Part shown: positions 17,335 through 25,475 of the stretch, piece by piece
Layout of the letters: every line of letters begins with the position of its first letter
Position numbering within the stretch: the stretch's first letter is position 1
Source: Planctomycetota bacterium
GTDB taxonomy: Bacteria > Planctomycetota > Planctomycetia > Pirellulales > Pirellulaceae
Direction: 5' to 3'
NCBI GenBank assembly: GCA_026692845.1
Contig: JAPLNM010000047.1
Location: 1-64,000 of the forward strand
DNA: 64,000 bases
Position numbers and translations under genes: made by a program
The notes under the pieces: generated by a model
The model's input: only the letters and a program-made list of their open reading frames with translations
Databases searched by the model: none
Told to the model about the DNA's origin: nothing

Positions 17335-19684
17335 GTTGTTTCAGATAAGTATCGAGCCACTGTACCATTTCGTGTTGCATGTGCATGACGGATTGTCGAG
17401 CGCGATAGCCGTGGCCTTCGTAGGGCAGCATCACGAGTTTAGCGAGCCCTCCGTTTCCTTGGATGGCTTGAAACATTCGCTGCGACTGCATGGGAAAGGT
17501 TCCTGGATTGTTGTCCATTTCTCCGTGGATCAGCAGCATGGGGGTTTTGATTCGATCTGCATGCATCAACGGGGAGATATCGACATACACGGACTTGGCC
17601 TCCCAGAGTGGGCGTCTTTCGGATTGAAAGCCAAAAGGGGTCAGGGTACGGTTGTAAGCTCCGCTTCGAGCGATCCCGGCTTTGAATCGATCGCTGTGGG
17701 CCAACACATTGGCGGTCATGAATGCGCCGTAGCTATGTCCGCCGATTGCGATTCGGTTTGGATCGGCAATACCCATCGCCACGGCGTGATCGATAGCGGC
17801 ATGAGCGGATTGGACGATTTGCTCGATGAACGAATCGTTCATGGTTTCCGGATCGCCGATCACAGGCATGGCGGCTTCATCCATGATCGCGTAGCCTTGC
17901 AAGAGCAGAGCTAAGTGGCTGCTGCCAGCGATTCGCAGAAAGGAATTCGGGTTCCCTGAAACTTGGCCTGCGGTATCTGGATCGTTGTACTCCATGGGAT
18001 AAGCCCACAAGACCAGGGGCAAACGGGTTCCGGGTTGGTAGTTTGCTGGCAAGTACAACGTTGCCGACAGGGGCACTCCGTCGTGTCTTTGGTAGCGCAC
18101 GATCTGCTTGGTGATACCCCGAATCTCGGGGTTTTGATCGACGAAATCGGTAAGGGGTTCGGAGCTTTGGCGTTGGAGCGATCGCAGGTAATAGTTTGGG
18201 GGCTCGCAGGCGGATTCACTTCGAGTTAATAAAGTGATATTTGAGTCCGAGTTCAAGACAGCCACGACGTTTTCGGCGCGGTCGTCAGAACATCTCCAGA
18301 GTCTTTGCGTTTGAAGATTTCGAAGGCTTTTTAGGTCCAGAAACGGTCGGTTGCCTTGTGGACTTGCACCGATTCCCGCCAGGAGAACTTGGTCTTTGAT
18401 CTGTTTGGCGACGGAGAAACCGGCCAAGTCCGCTTCGAGCAGGATGCGTCCTGGGTCCCCGTAGCGATCGCGAATGCTGCGGTCGAAAAAGACTCGGGAT
18501 TCCAATTCAGGTTTGTTTTGGGATTCGTCGAGAAGGCGATGAATCGTCGAGGTCGTCCATCGCCGGTCTCGGTCGTACTGGGTGGTCATCCATTGTTTTG
18601 GATCGCGAAAGAAGGTCGTGCCCGAGTAGCGGCCTTGCAACTGCAGAACTCGGATCGCTGGCTGGTTGAACGGTGCGTCTTGGTAGTAGAGTTGCTCGCG
18701 TAGGTCGACCTTGCGATTCGGATCCCCGCCATCGAGCGCTTCGGTCCATAGTAGCCGCCCCGGGTAGCCGGGCCACCAGCGCACTGCGCGGGGTCCGGTG
18801 CGGACCCCTTCGATCGGGATGTTATCGCACAGCGGCACATCGGCAAGCTGCATCAGGACCGACCCATCGGATCGACGCACCTCGATTTTTCGGGGAAAGA
18901 AATCAACCGGGAGCGCTTGGGAAAAAGGTTTCTTCAAACAGACAGTCAGCAAAGATCCGCCATCGGGAGAGACAGAAACGTGGCTAAACATATCCGCGGG
19001 TCCGACGTAGTCCGGGAGGCAACCTGGGCGAAGGATGGTGATTCGAGACGTCGCATGGTATTCGAAGAGGGCTTCGTCATCGGTATTTTTAAGAAGATCT
19101 TGGTAGGTTCTCGCGGGCGATTTTCGACCTTCGGCAAATTGAATATTCGGACCGGCTGGGAGTTTCGATGGCATGGGAGCCTCGGGTCGATCGTTTGGGA
19201 TCGTTCCGCACAAGATCCCTGTTCCATCGGGCATCCAATCGATCCCCATCAGGACGGTGTGAAGTCGGTCGGTCAGTCGTATGGGCCGATTGGGTTCATC
19301 GCAACGGACGTACCACAGTTCGGTTCCGGTATGGGTAAGACTCGAAAACACGAACGCATCGCTGCGATGGGACCAGGAGACAAAACCGATACGGCATGAT
19401 CGAGCGTTTTGGGTGTCCGGCAGCCGGATCGTAGCGAGCAGATTTCCCGATCGATCACGAAGGTTCAGACCGCAGTAGAAATCGATTTGGAAGCCGCAGT
19501 TACCGACCGGGTCGATACGCATCCCAGCCAAGGGGTGCATGGTTCTGGCCAAATCGGTAAGGTCAGGTAAAGGATCGCGGTAACCTAGAACGGCCCACGC
19601 CGCATCGGGGCTCCAGAGGACCGCTGGATCTGGGATCGTCTCTAGGACACGGGCAACGTTCTCAGGTGGCAATCGGTAGGACAC
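17321..19684 (-). CDS. S9-family serine peptidase, glutamyl-endopeptidase-like, without signal peptide
   Basis: A 787-residue alpha/beta-hydrolase peptidase. The C-terminal third carries the catalytic triad: Ser651 in GGHSYGAF, Asp724 in GEMDNNPGT and His758 in YEGHGY. The N-terminal part is a beta-propeller-like region (PDPAVLWSPDAAWAVLGYRD at the start, VSPDGGSLLTVCL later), as in prolyl-oligopeptidase relatives. No signal peptide is visible, so it appears cytoplasmic unless the start is wrong. The gene begins 3 bp after the stop of the Gfo/Idh/MocA oxidoreductase, so the two are probably translated from one mRNA. A functional link between them is not obvious. Confidence 0.8.
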   Translation of the reverse strand: MSYRLPPENVARVLETIPDPAVLWSPDAAWAVLGYRDPLPDLTDLARTMHPLAGMRIDPVGNCGFQIDFYCGLNLRDRSGNLLATIRLPDTQNARSCRIGFVSWSHRSDAFVFSSLTHTGTELWYVRCDEPNRPIRLTDRLHTVLMGIDWMPDGTGILCGTIPNDRPEAPMPSKLPAGPNIQFAEGRKSPARTYQDLLKNTDDEALFEYHATSRITILRPGCLPDYVGPADMFSHVSVSPDGGSLLTVCLKKPFSQALPVDFFPRKIEVRRSDGSVLMQLADVPLCDNIPIEGVRTGPRAVRWWPGYPGRLLWTEALDGGDPNRKVDLREQLYYQDAPFNQPAIRVLQLQGRYSGTTFFRDPKQWMTTQYDRDRRWTTSTIHRLLDESQNKPELESRVFFDRSIRDRYGDPGRILLEADLAGFSVAKQIKDQVLLAGIGASPQGNRPFLDLKSLRNLQTQRLWRCSDDRAENVVAVLNSDSNITLLTRSESACEPPNYYLRSLQRQSSEPLTDFVDQNPEIRGITKQIVRYQRHDGVPLSATLYLPANYQPGTRLPLVLWAYPMEYNDPDTAGQVSGNPNSFLRIAGSSHLALLLQGYAIMDEAAMPVIGDPETMNDSFIEQIVQSAHAAIDHAVAMGIADPNRIAIGGHSYGAFMTANVLAHSDRFKAGIARSGAYNRTLTPFGFQSERRPLWEAKSVYVDISPLMHADRIKTPMLLIHGEMDNNPGTFPMQSQRMFQAIQGNGGLAKLVMLPYEGHGYRARQSVMHMQHEMVQWLDTYLKQPNDG

Positions 19685-19687
19685 GCA

Positions 19688-21061
19688 TCAAACCTGGTTC
19701 GGTTCGGGGTGGATCCAAGGTGCCCTGTAGGGTCGACGCAGCATCGCTGTGGCTTGTTCGTCTCCGATGACCTGATGGCTGCTTGGATCGAACGTCAGTG
19801 TACGACCGAGCTTCATCGACAGGTTTGCAAGGATGCAAGAAGCCGTCGAGATGTGTCCTTGTTCGATGTCCGCAATTGGCTTGCCTCGTTCTGCGATCGC
19901 TTTGAGGAAATCGAGCATGTGAACTCGGATCGCTGGAGCGACGTGCCTTTCGAGGTCCTTTTCGACTTTGTCTTCTGGGTACTCGTCGAGTTCAAGTTTC
20001 ACATCGCGGTGAATGGGCTTGGCATCGCCGCCTCGGGGGATGAAGTCGTAGCTCTGTACGCTCAGTTTGAGCGTCCCTTTTTCGCCGTACAGGGTTGCAC
20101 CCCATGGGTACGCAGGATCGGGTGGATCTCCCCAACTGCGGTGGGTCCAAAGCACGTTCAATTCCGGAAACTCAAAGACAGCCGATTGCGTATCTGAGAT
20201 GTTGGCTTTCGAAGCTTTATCGACAAAGATGCCTCCTTGGCTCGATACCTTCGTGGGCCAGCCGAGTCCGAGCATCCAGCGGACCGTATCGAGCATGTGG
20301 ATGCACATGTCTCCGACGATACCGTTGCCGTATTCGTTGAAGGCTCGCCACGACCTCGGGTGTACAAGCTTGTTATAGGGAAGCAAGGGTGCCGGTCCGG
20401 TCCACATTTCGTAATCAAGGTTTGCTGGCGGAGCAGAATCCGGTGGGTTTTCGCGCGCCCGCATGTGGTAATAGCAGTAGACCTCGGCGTGGGATATTTT
20501 CCCAAGCAGACCGGCATCGATGACTTGTTTTTTGGCATCGATCAAATGAGGGGTGCTGCGCCGCTGCGTACCGACTTGGACCACGCGATTGTATTTGCGG
20601 GCTGCGGCGAGCATCGCTTGGCCTTCGACCACATCGACGCTGATCGGCTTTTGCACGTAGACATCGGCACCGTTTTTGACGGCTTCGATCATCGGCAGAG
20701 CGTGCCAGTGGTCTGGGGTTGCGATCAGAACGATGTCTAGATCTTTTTCGGCAAGGAGTTTCCGATAGTCCGAGTAGGTCCTAGGCTTTTGACCTGATTT
20801 TTGGCGATCTTTGACCATGTCGGCCGCTTCGCTGAGCATGTTGCTGTCGACATCGCACAGCGAGACGACTTCTACCGGTGCGACTTGAAGGAGCCGAAAC
20901 AGGTCTGCTTTTCCGTACCAACCGGTTCCGATGAGCCCTACACGTTTTTTCGGGGCATCCTGCATCGCAGCGATCGTTTCGCGATAGGGGATTAGGAAAC
21001 TGCTGGTGGCCGCAAGTCCGGCCCCCAAGATCTTGCGTCGTGCTAGGGAAGTGTGCATCAA
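19688..21061 (-). CDS. Gfo/Idh/MocA-family oxidoreductase with Tat-type signal
   Basis: A 457-residue NAD(P)-dependent oxidoreductase, probably acting on a sugar or inositol derivative. The N-terminus reads ARRKILGAGLAATSS, a twin-arginine export signal typical of planctomycete members of this family. The Rossmann fold follows (RVGLIGTGWYGKADLFR, then VVSLCDVD). The signature EKP motif of the family appears as VYVQKPIS, and DHWHALPMIEAVKNG is the usual preceding segment. The C-terminal part (IVGDMCIHMLDTVRWMLGLG) fits the family's substrate domain, with the conserved DxxxHxxD-like pattern. It is the first gene of a two-gene unit with the S9 peptidase. Confidence 0.85.
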   Translation of the reverse strand: MMHTSLARRKILGAGLAATSSFLIPYRETIAAMQDAPKKRVGLIGTGWYGKADLFRLLQVAPVEVVSLCDVDSNMLSEAADMVKDRQKSGQKPRTYSDYRKLLAEKDLDIVLIATPDHWHALPMIEAVKNGADVYVQKPISVDVVEGQAMLAAARKYNRVVQVGTQRRSTPHLIDAKKQVIDAGLLGKISHAEVYCYYHMRARENPPDSAPPANLDYEMWTGPAPLLPYNKLVHPRSWRAFNEYGNGIVGDMCIHMLDTVRWMLGLGWPTKVSSQGGIFVDKASKANISDTQSAVFEFPELNVLWTHRSWGDPPDPAYPWGATLYGEKGTLKLSVQSYDFIPRGGDAKPIHRDVKLELDEYPEDKVEKDLERHVAPAIRVHMLDFLKAIAERGKPIADIEQGHISTASCILANLSMKLGRTLTFDPSSHQVIGDEQATAMLRRPYRAPWIHPEPNQV

Positions 21062-21154
21062 ATCTCAACCTCTTGGAGTCTCTATCTCGGGTTGTTGTAA
21101 AACCTGCCCGAAGTATAACCGATAGGTGCCGTTTCGGGACCTAGAGGATCAAAA

Positions 21155-22459
21155 ATGCAAGCCGACGAATACTTAGAAAAACTTCAGAACCAACGCTGGG
21201 ATGCGATCATCGTCGGCGGTGGGGCCGCGGGTCTTTGGGCTGCTGGAACCGCCGCCCAACGAGGCAAAAAAGTATTGGTTTTGGAAAAAAACAACAAGGC
21301 TGGGGTCAAAATTCTTATGTCCGGTGGGACTCGATGCAACATCACCCACCATGCAGATAGCCGGAAAATCGCCGAAGCTTTCGGCAAGCAAGGACGGGTC
21401 TTGCTCTCGGTCCTCAAAAGGCTATCGCCTGAGGATGTGGTACGGGAATTTGAGTCCGAAGGGGTTCAGACCAAGGTCGAAGAGACCGGAAAAGTGTTTC
21501 CTGTAAGCGACCGGGCGATCGATGTTCGCGATGCTGTCGTGCGTCGATTGGCACGTTTCGGCGCAGAGTTGCTCTGTGGATGCGCGGTCGAATCGGTCGG
21601 TCCCGATGCCACAGGCGATGGATTTCGGATCGAGGCAACCGTTCAGGGCAGGCCGATGCAAACCCATTGCAAGACCGTATTGGTCACCACGGGCGGGTTG
21701 AGTTACAGCGGATGCGGTACCACCGGAGACGGATACGCTTGGCTCAAGAACATGGGGCACTCGATCACCCCGCTGCGACCTGCACTTACACCGCTTACTT
21801 CTCCGGAATCCCGTGTGCATGAGCTCAGCGGACTGACGCTTGAGGATGTGTTGGTCCGCGCCGAGGTCGTTGCGCAGACTCGCGACACCAAGCCACTGAA
21901 ACTCGAGCGTAGGGAGTCGCGAGGCGGGTTTCTTTGGACCCACAAGGGGTGCAGCGGACCGACTTGCATGAACGTCTCGCGGTGTTTTTCCGATCGAGGC
22001 CTTGAGGATCGCCTTGAGTTGGTCGTCGATCTATTGCCCGACGCGTCGGTTCAGCAACTCGAAGAGTGGATCGCCCAAGAGACACGGCAAAGCAACCGTG
22101 CGTTGTCGACGGTTCTTTCTCACCGAATCCCAAAGCGGCTGGCTAGCTCGATTCTCCAAAGCATTGGGGCCAATTACGATCCGCACATGGCCGAACTACC
22201 CAAAGCGATCCGAGTGAAAATGATCGAAAGCTTGAAACAGTACCGAATTGCGATCTCAGGGACCTTGGGATACCCCAAGGCCGAGGTGACCGCGGGAGGA
22301 GTCGAGCTTGGTGAAGTCAACTTCCAAGACATGCAGAGCCGCCACCAAGCGGGCCTATACCTAGCCGGAGAGATCCTCGACCTCGACGGACCGATCGGCG
22401 GCTATAACTTTCAGGCCGCCTGGAGCACCGGCCACAGCGCCGGCCTGCACTTGGGCTAA
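21155..22459 (+). CDS. FAD-dependent oxidoreductase, HI0933/YhiN family
   Basis: A 434-residue flavoprotein of the family annotated as aminoacetone oxidase or NAD(P)/FAD-dependent oxidoreductase. Features: the dinucleotide-binding motif AIIVGGGAAGLWAAGTAAQRG near residue 15, the family signature GGTRCNITHH, and the FAD-binding C-terminal GEILDLDGPIGGYNFQAAW. The length is normal. The physiological substrate of these enzymes is poorly defined. It lies upstream of dnaN on the same strand with a 139-bp gap, so co-transcription is uncertain. Confidence 0.85.
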   Translation: MQADEYLEKLQNQRWDAIIVGGGAAGLWAAGTAAQRGKKVLVLEKNNKAGVKILMSGGTRCNITHHADSRKIAEAFGKQGRVLLSVLKRLSPEDVVREFESEGVQTKVEETGKVFPVSDRAIDVRDAVVRRLARFGAELLCGCAVESVGPDATGDGFRIEATVQGRPMQTHCKTVLVTTGGLSYSGCGTTGDGYAWLKNMGHSITPLRPALTPLTSPESRVHELSGLTLEDVLVRAEVVAQTRDTKPLKLERRESRGGFLWTHKGCSGPTCMNVSRCFSDRGLEDRLELVVDLLPDASVQQLEEWIAQETRQSNRALSTVLSHRIPKRLASSILQSIGANYDPHMAELPKAIRVKMIESLKQYRIAISGTLGYPKAEVTAGGVELGEVNFQDMQSRHQAGLYLAGEILDLDGPIGGYNFQAAWSTGHSAGLHLG

Positions 22460-22480
22460 AAACCTGGAAGTTTCCGTAGA

Positions 22481-22494
22481 TTTTCGATCGAAAA
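22481..22494. promoter_or_regulatory. 14-bp perfect palindrome upstream of dnaN
   Basis: TTTTCGATCGAAAA is a perfect 14-bp palindrome 105 bp before the dnaN start, in the only gap between the flavoprotein gene and dnaN. It has no spacer, so it is more likely a protein-binding site than a terminator. TCGATCGA-rich sequences are common in this genome, so chance is possible. Confidence 0.3.
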
Positions 22495-22598
22495 CGGGAT
22501 CTTCCAAGCCGTCTACAAAAGAACGGCAAAAAGGGTACAACATTAAGGACGTGCAGAGGGTAGTTTCGAACCGTTGAAACGAAGCGAAAAGCGACGAT

Positions 22599-23711
22599 AT
22601 GAAGATTGTATGCAACCGTGAAAAATTCCTGAGCGGGTTTCTGATTGTCTCAGGTTTGGTACCTACCCGCAGCCCCAAGGACATCCTGAGCAACATCAAA
22701 CTCGAAGCCATCGACGGGAAACTTGTCCTCATGGCCACCGATCAGGAAGCCGGTATTCGCTTGGAGATCTTAGATGTGGAAATCCTCACGCCCGGCAAAG
22801 CGCTGCTAAACGTCCAGCGGATCGGAAATATCTTGCGGGAAGCAAGCGACGATACCCTTACTTTCGAAACGACCTCCAATTCGCTCGACATCCACGGAGT
22901 GAACTCTGAGTTCCACCTTCAATTGGCCAACCCAGACGAGTATCCATCGGTCGGTAAGTTCGTAGAAGACACTTACTTTGAAATGCCGGCGATCGCTTTT
23001 CGGGAAATGGTTCGGCGAACGATTTTCGCAACCGATACGGAAAGCACCCGCTATCAACTCGGTGGCGTTCTTTTTGAGATGGAAGGTGAAGACATCACCA
23101 CCGTGGCTACCGATGGCCGACGCTTGGCCTGCATGAGGGGCAAAGGGATGTCGGTCAACGGGTTTAAAAATGTCGGGGCTTCGACGATTGTCCCTACCAA
23201 AACTCTCCAGACCATCGAGCGCTCGATCGCCGATTCGGACTCGAATGTAAAGATCGCAGCACGCACCAACGATATCCTTTTCAAAACCGATCGTTGCATG
23301 TTGTTTTCTAGATTGGTCGAAGGCCGTTATCCGAACTGGAAGTCGGTGATACCCACCTCCGAAGGACGCACGCGCATCTCCGGTTTGGTTGGACCGTTTT
23401 TCGCTTCGGTCCGACAAGCATCCATTGTTGCGGATCCCGAAAGCCGAGGGATCGAGTTCCAATTTGGGAACGGGTCGATGATTGTCGGCGCGAAAACCGC
23501 AGACATCGGGCAATCCAGGGTCGAGATCCCGATCGATTTCCACGAAGCTCCCTTGGCATTGACCATGGACTATCGCTTTGTATTAGATTTTTTCAAGGTT
23601 TTGCCTCCCGAGAGCACCTTCAATCTTTTGGTGAAGTCCAACACCGAACCGGCCCTGTATAACACCGATGACGGATATACCTATGTCGTCATGCCCATGT
23701 CGCGCCACTAA
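22599..23711 (+). CDS. dnaN: DNA polymerase III beta subunit (sliding clamp)
   Basis: A 370-residue ring-forming processivity clamp that tethers the replicative polymerase to DNA. All three clamp subdomains are present: MKIVCNREKFLSGFLIVSGL at the start, the middle domain around TRYQLGGVLFEMEGEDITTV and ATDGRRLACMRG, and the third with LVEGRYPNWKSVIP and a C-terminal YVVMPMSRH. The usual VMPMRL C-terminus, which contributes to the partner-binding pocket, reads VMPMSRH. No dnaA, recF or gyrB is in this window and no DnaA-box cluster is seen nearby, so dnaN is apart from the classical origin cluster, at least within this range. Confidence 0.97.
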   Translation: MKIVCNREKFLSGFLIVSGLVPTRSPKDILSNIKLEAIDGKLVLMATDQEAGIRLEILDVEILTPGKALLNVQRIGNILREASDDTLTFETTSNSLDIHGVNSEFHLQLANPDEYPSVGKFVEDTYFEMPAIAFREMVRRTIFATDTESTRYQLGGVLFEMEGEDITTVATDGRRLACMRGKGMSVNGFKNVGASTIVPTKTLQTIERSIADSDSNVKIAARTNDILFKTDRCMLFSRLVEGRYPNWKSVIPTSEGRTRISGLVGPFFASVRQASIVADPESRGIEFQFGNGSMIVGAKTADIGQSRVEIPIDFHEAPLALTMDYRFVLDFFKVLPPESTFNLLVKSNTEPALYNTDDGYTYVVMPMSRH

Positions 23712-24705
23712 AAACACCGGAAGGCAAATCGCTAGGTTCCTAAACGGCTTTGCGCGCCAGGCCCTCGGTACCACGATTCTATTCCTTGCGAGCGATGGGT
23801 TGATTGCAGAAGATCCGCCGGTGGTCGATGGGAACCAATCGATTTCGATCGATCTCGACGGTACGCCTTTGACGATCACGACGACATCGCGCTTGGCCGG
23901 TGCTGTCCATTCGATACGATGGCGAAATCATGAGTTCATCGACAGCGTCGACCACGGGCGCCAATTGCAGTCGGCTTGTAGTTTCGATGCGATGTGCGAT
24001 GAACCTTTCTGGGCAGAACGGTTCAATCCCACCGAAGCTGGCTCGCGACGCGACGGTGTAGGCCAACGAACTACGAGCCAACTTCTTGCAATTCAACGCG
24101 ACGAACGCGAAGTGCGTACCTCCACGAAAATGGCATTTTGGCTCGCCCCGGGAGAAAAGTCCGAAGGACGGTCCGCACTAAACACCCGCGTTTTATCCGG
24201 TCACCAACTGCACAAGCGCATACGTTTGGGCGCGTACGACGATCCGCACGTGATTCAAATCGACAACACCTTTGAATTGGATAGCAACCAGGCGAATCGC
24301 TTTGCCCAGTTCGAGGTTCTAACCGGCTACATGCCAAAAGAATTCTCGGAGTTCTGGAAAGTTACAGCGCCGAATGGAGAACTCCATAAACTCGACGACG
24401 GCCCCGGAGAGCAACCCGATCCGGTGATCCTCTCGACGCCGGATCGTCAATTTGCAATGGGTACGATTTCCGCAGGGCGTCCCGATTGGATCGATTCGCA
24501 AGCAGGCTATGGTCGATTTCGTTTTCCATCCGAGCAGGTCGTCAAGTGGAATGTGGTGTACCGTTACCGCGAAATCCCTTCGATCACCAAACCGAAAGCC
24601 AGCTTTCGCGTTTTAGTGGCAGTCGGTACCCTTGCGCAAGTCCACAGCGCGCTGCGCAAGGCGATCGATGGAAAACTTGTCCCACTAACCAGGGATGGTT
24701 TTTGA
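23668..24705 (+). CDS. Secreted hypothetical protein overlapping dnaN
   Basis: A 345-residue protein whose apparent ATG lies 44 bp inside the 3' end of dnaN. The first 50 residues contain a possible signal peptide (ALGTTILFLASDGLIAEDPP). The body is rich in beta-strand-like segments (SISIDLDGTPLTITTTSR, AGAVHSIRWRNHEFIDSVDHGR) and contains CSFDAMCDEPFWAERFNP. This pattern recalls secreted carbohydrate-active or mutarotase-like beta-sandwich proteins, but I cannot assign a family. The overlap suggests translational coupling with the clamp gene or a later true start. No alternative ATG follows for more than 80 codons. Confidence 0.6.
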   Translation: MTDIPMSSCPCRATKNTGRQIARFLNGFARQALGTTILFLASDGLIAEDPPVVDGNQSISIDLDGTPLTITTTSRLAGAVHSIRWRNHEFIDSVDHGRQLQSACSFDAMCDEPFWAERFNPTEAGSRRDGVGQRTTSQLLAIQRDEREVRTSTKMAFWLAPGEKSEGRSALNTRVLSGHQLHKRIRLGAYDDPHVIQIDNTFELDSNQANRFAQFEVLTGYMPKEFSEFWKVTAPNGELHKLDDGPGEQPDPVILSTPDRQFAMGTISAGRPDWIDSQAGYGRFRFPSEQVVKWNVVYRYREIPSITKPKASFRVLVAVGTLAQVHSALRKAIDGKLVPLTRDGF

Positions 24706-24743
24706 GCTCGAACCTTTTTTGCGGATCGCACCGAGTTTGTTCA

Positions 24744-25430
24744 TCAACTGAGAGCGACACCTGCTGTTTGGAATTTCGGCCAGTAGATCGGCAGGTCGGC
24801 ACAGATCTTCAGCCGTTGCTTAGTCGTTGGATGTTCGAATTCCAAGCGTTGGCAGTGCAATGCGATGCCTTGTGGAAAACTTTCGTCGGATCCATAGAGT
24901 CGGTCGCCGAGGATAGGACAATCGATCGCTGCCAATTGGCAGCGGATTTGGTGCTTGCGTCCTGTGATTAAACGGATGCAAAGCAGCGTGTGTTTTGTTG
25001 CGCAGGCGAGAACCCGATATTCGAGGATCGCTTGTTGTCCTTCGGGATGATCCGCAGCGACAAGGCGCGTGATGGTATCCTGAGGGCGACGAAGCAAGGT
25101 CTGTTCGAGGCGCGCTTCGATCGCCGAGGGGCATCCAGAGACGATCGCCCAGTATTCTTTCTCTACGCTATGTTCGCGGAACTGTTGGCTGAGTCTTGCG
25201 GCGCACTTGCTAGTGCGGGCAAAGGGTACCGCGCCGGTGACGGGGGCATCGAGCCTGCTGACGACCCCGAGATAGACGTTGCCTGGTTTATGGTATTTAT
25301 GTTTCAGATAGAGACGTGCCGATTCGAGCAAGCTACGATCGTCGGTCGATGCTCCTTGGACGATCCAATCGGCGGGCTTGTTGAGTACGAGTAAATGGTT
25401 GTCTTCGTAAAGGATTTGCGAGGCGTGCAC
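24744..25430 (-). CDS. RluA-family pseudouridine synthase
   Basis: A 228-residue enzyme that isomerises specific uridines in rRNA or tRNA to pseudouridine. The catalytic Asp lies in VSRLDAPVTG (family HRLD-x-x-TSG). Other family marks are LYEDNHLLVLNKPAD at the N-terminus, KEYWAIVSG, and ITGRKHQIRCQLA with the final GDRLYG. There is no N-terminal S4 RNA-binding domain, so it is the short single-domain kind. The target uridine cannot be predicted. Confidence 0.88.
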   Translation of the reverse strand: MHASQILYEDNHLLVLNKPADWIVQGASTDDRSLLESARLYLKHKYHKPGNVYLGVVSRLDAPVTGAVPFARTSKCAARLSQQFREHSVEKEYWAIVSGCPSAIEARLEQTLLRRPQDTITRLVAADHPEGQQAILEYRVLACATKHTLLCIRLITGRKHQIRCQLAAIDCPILGDRLYGSDESFPQGIALHCQRLEFEHPTTKQRLKICADLPIYWPKFQTAGVALS

Positions 25431-25475
25431 GTTGGAAGTCTAAGCCGTATACGATAGGGATGGGGTTTCTTGCGT

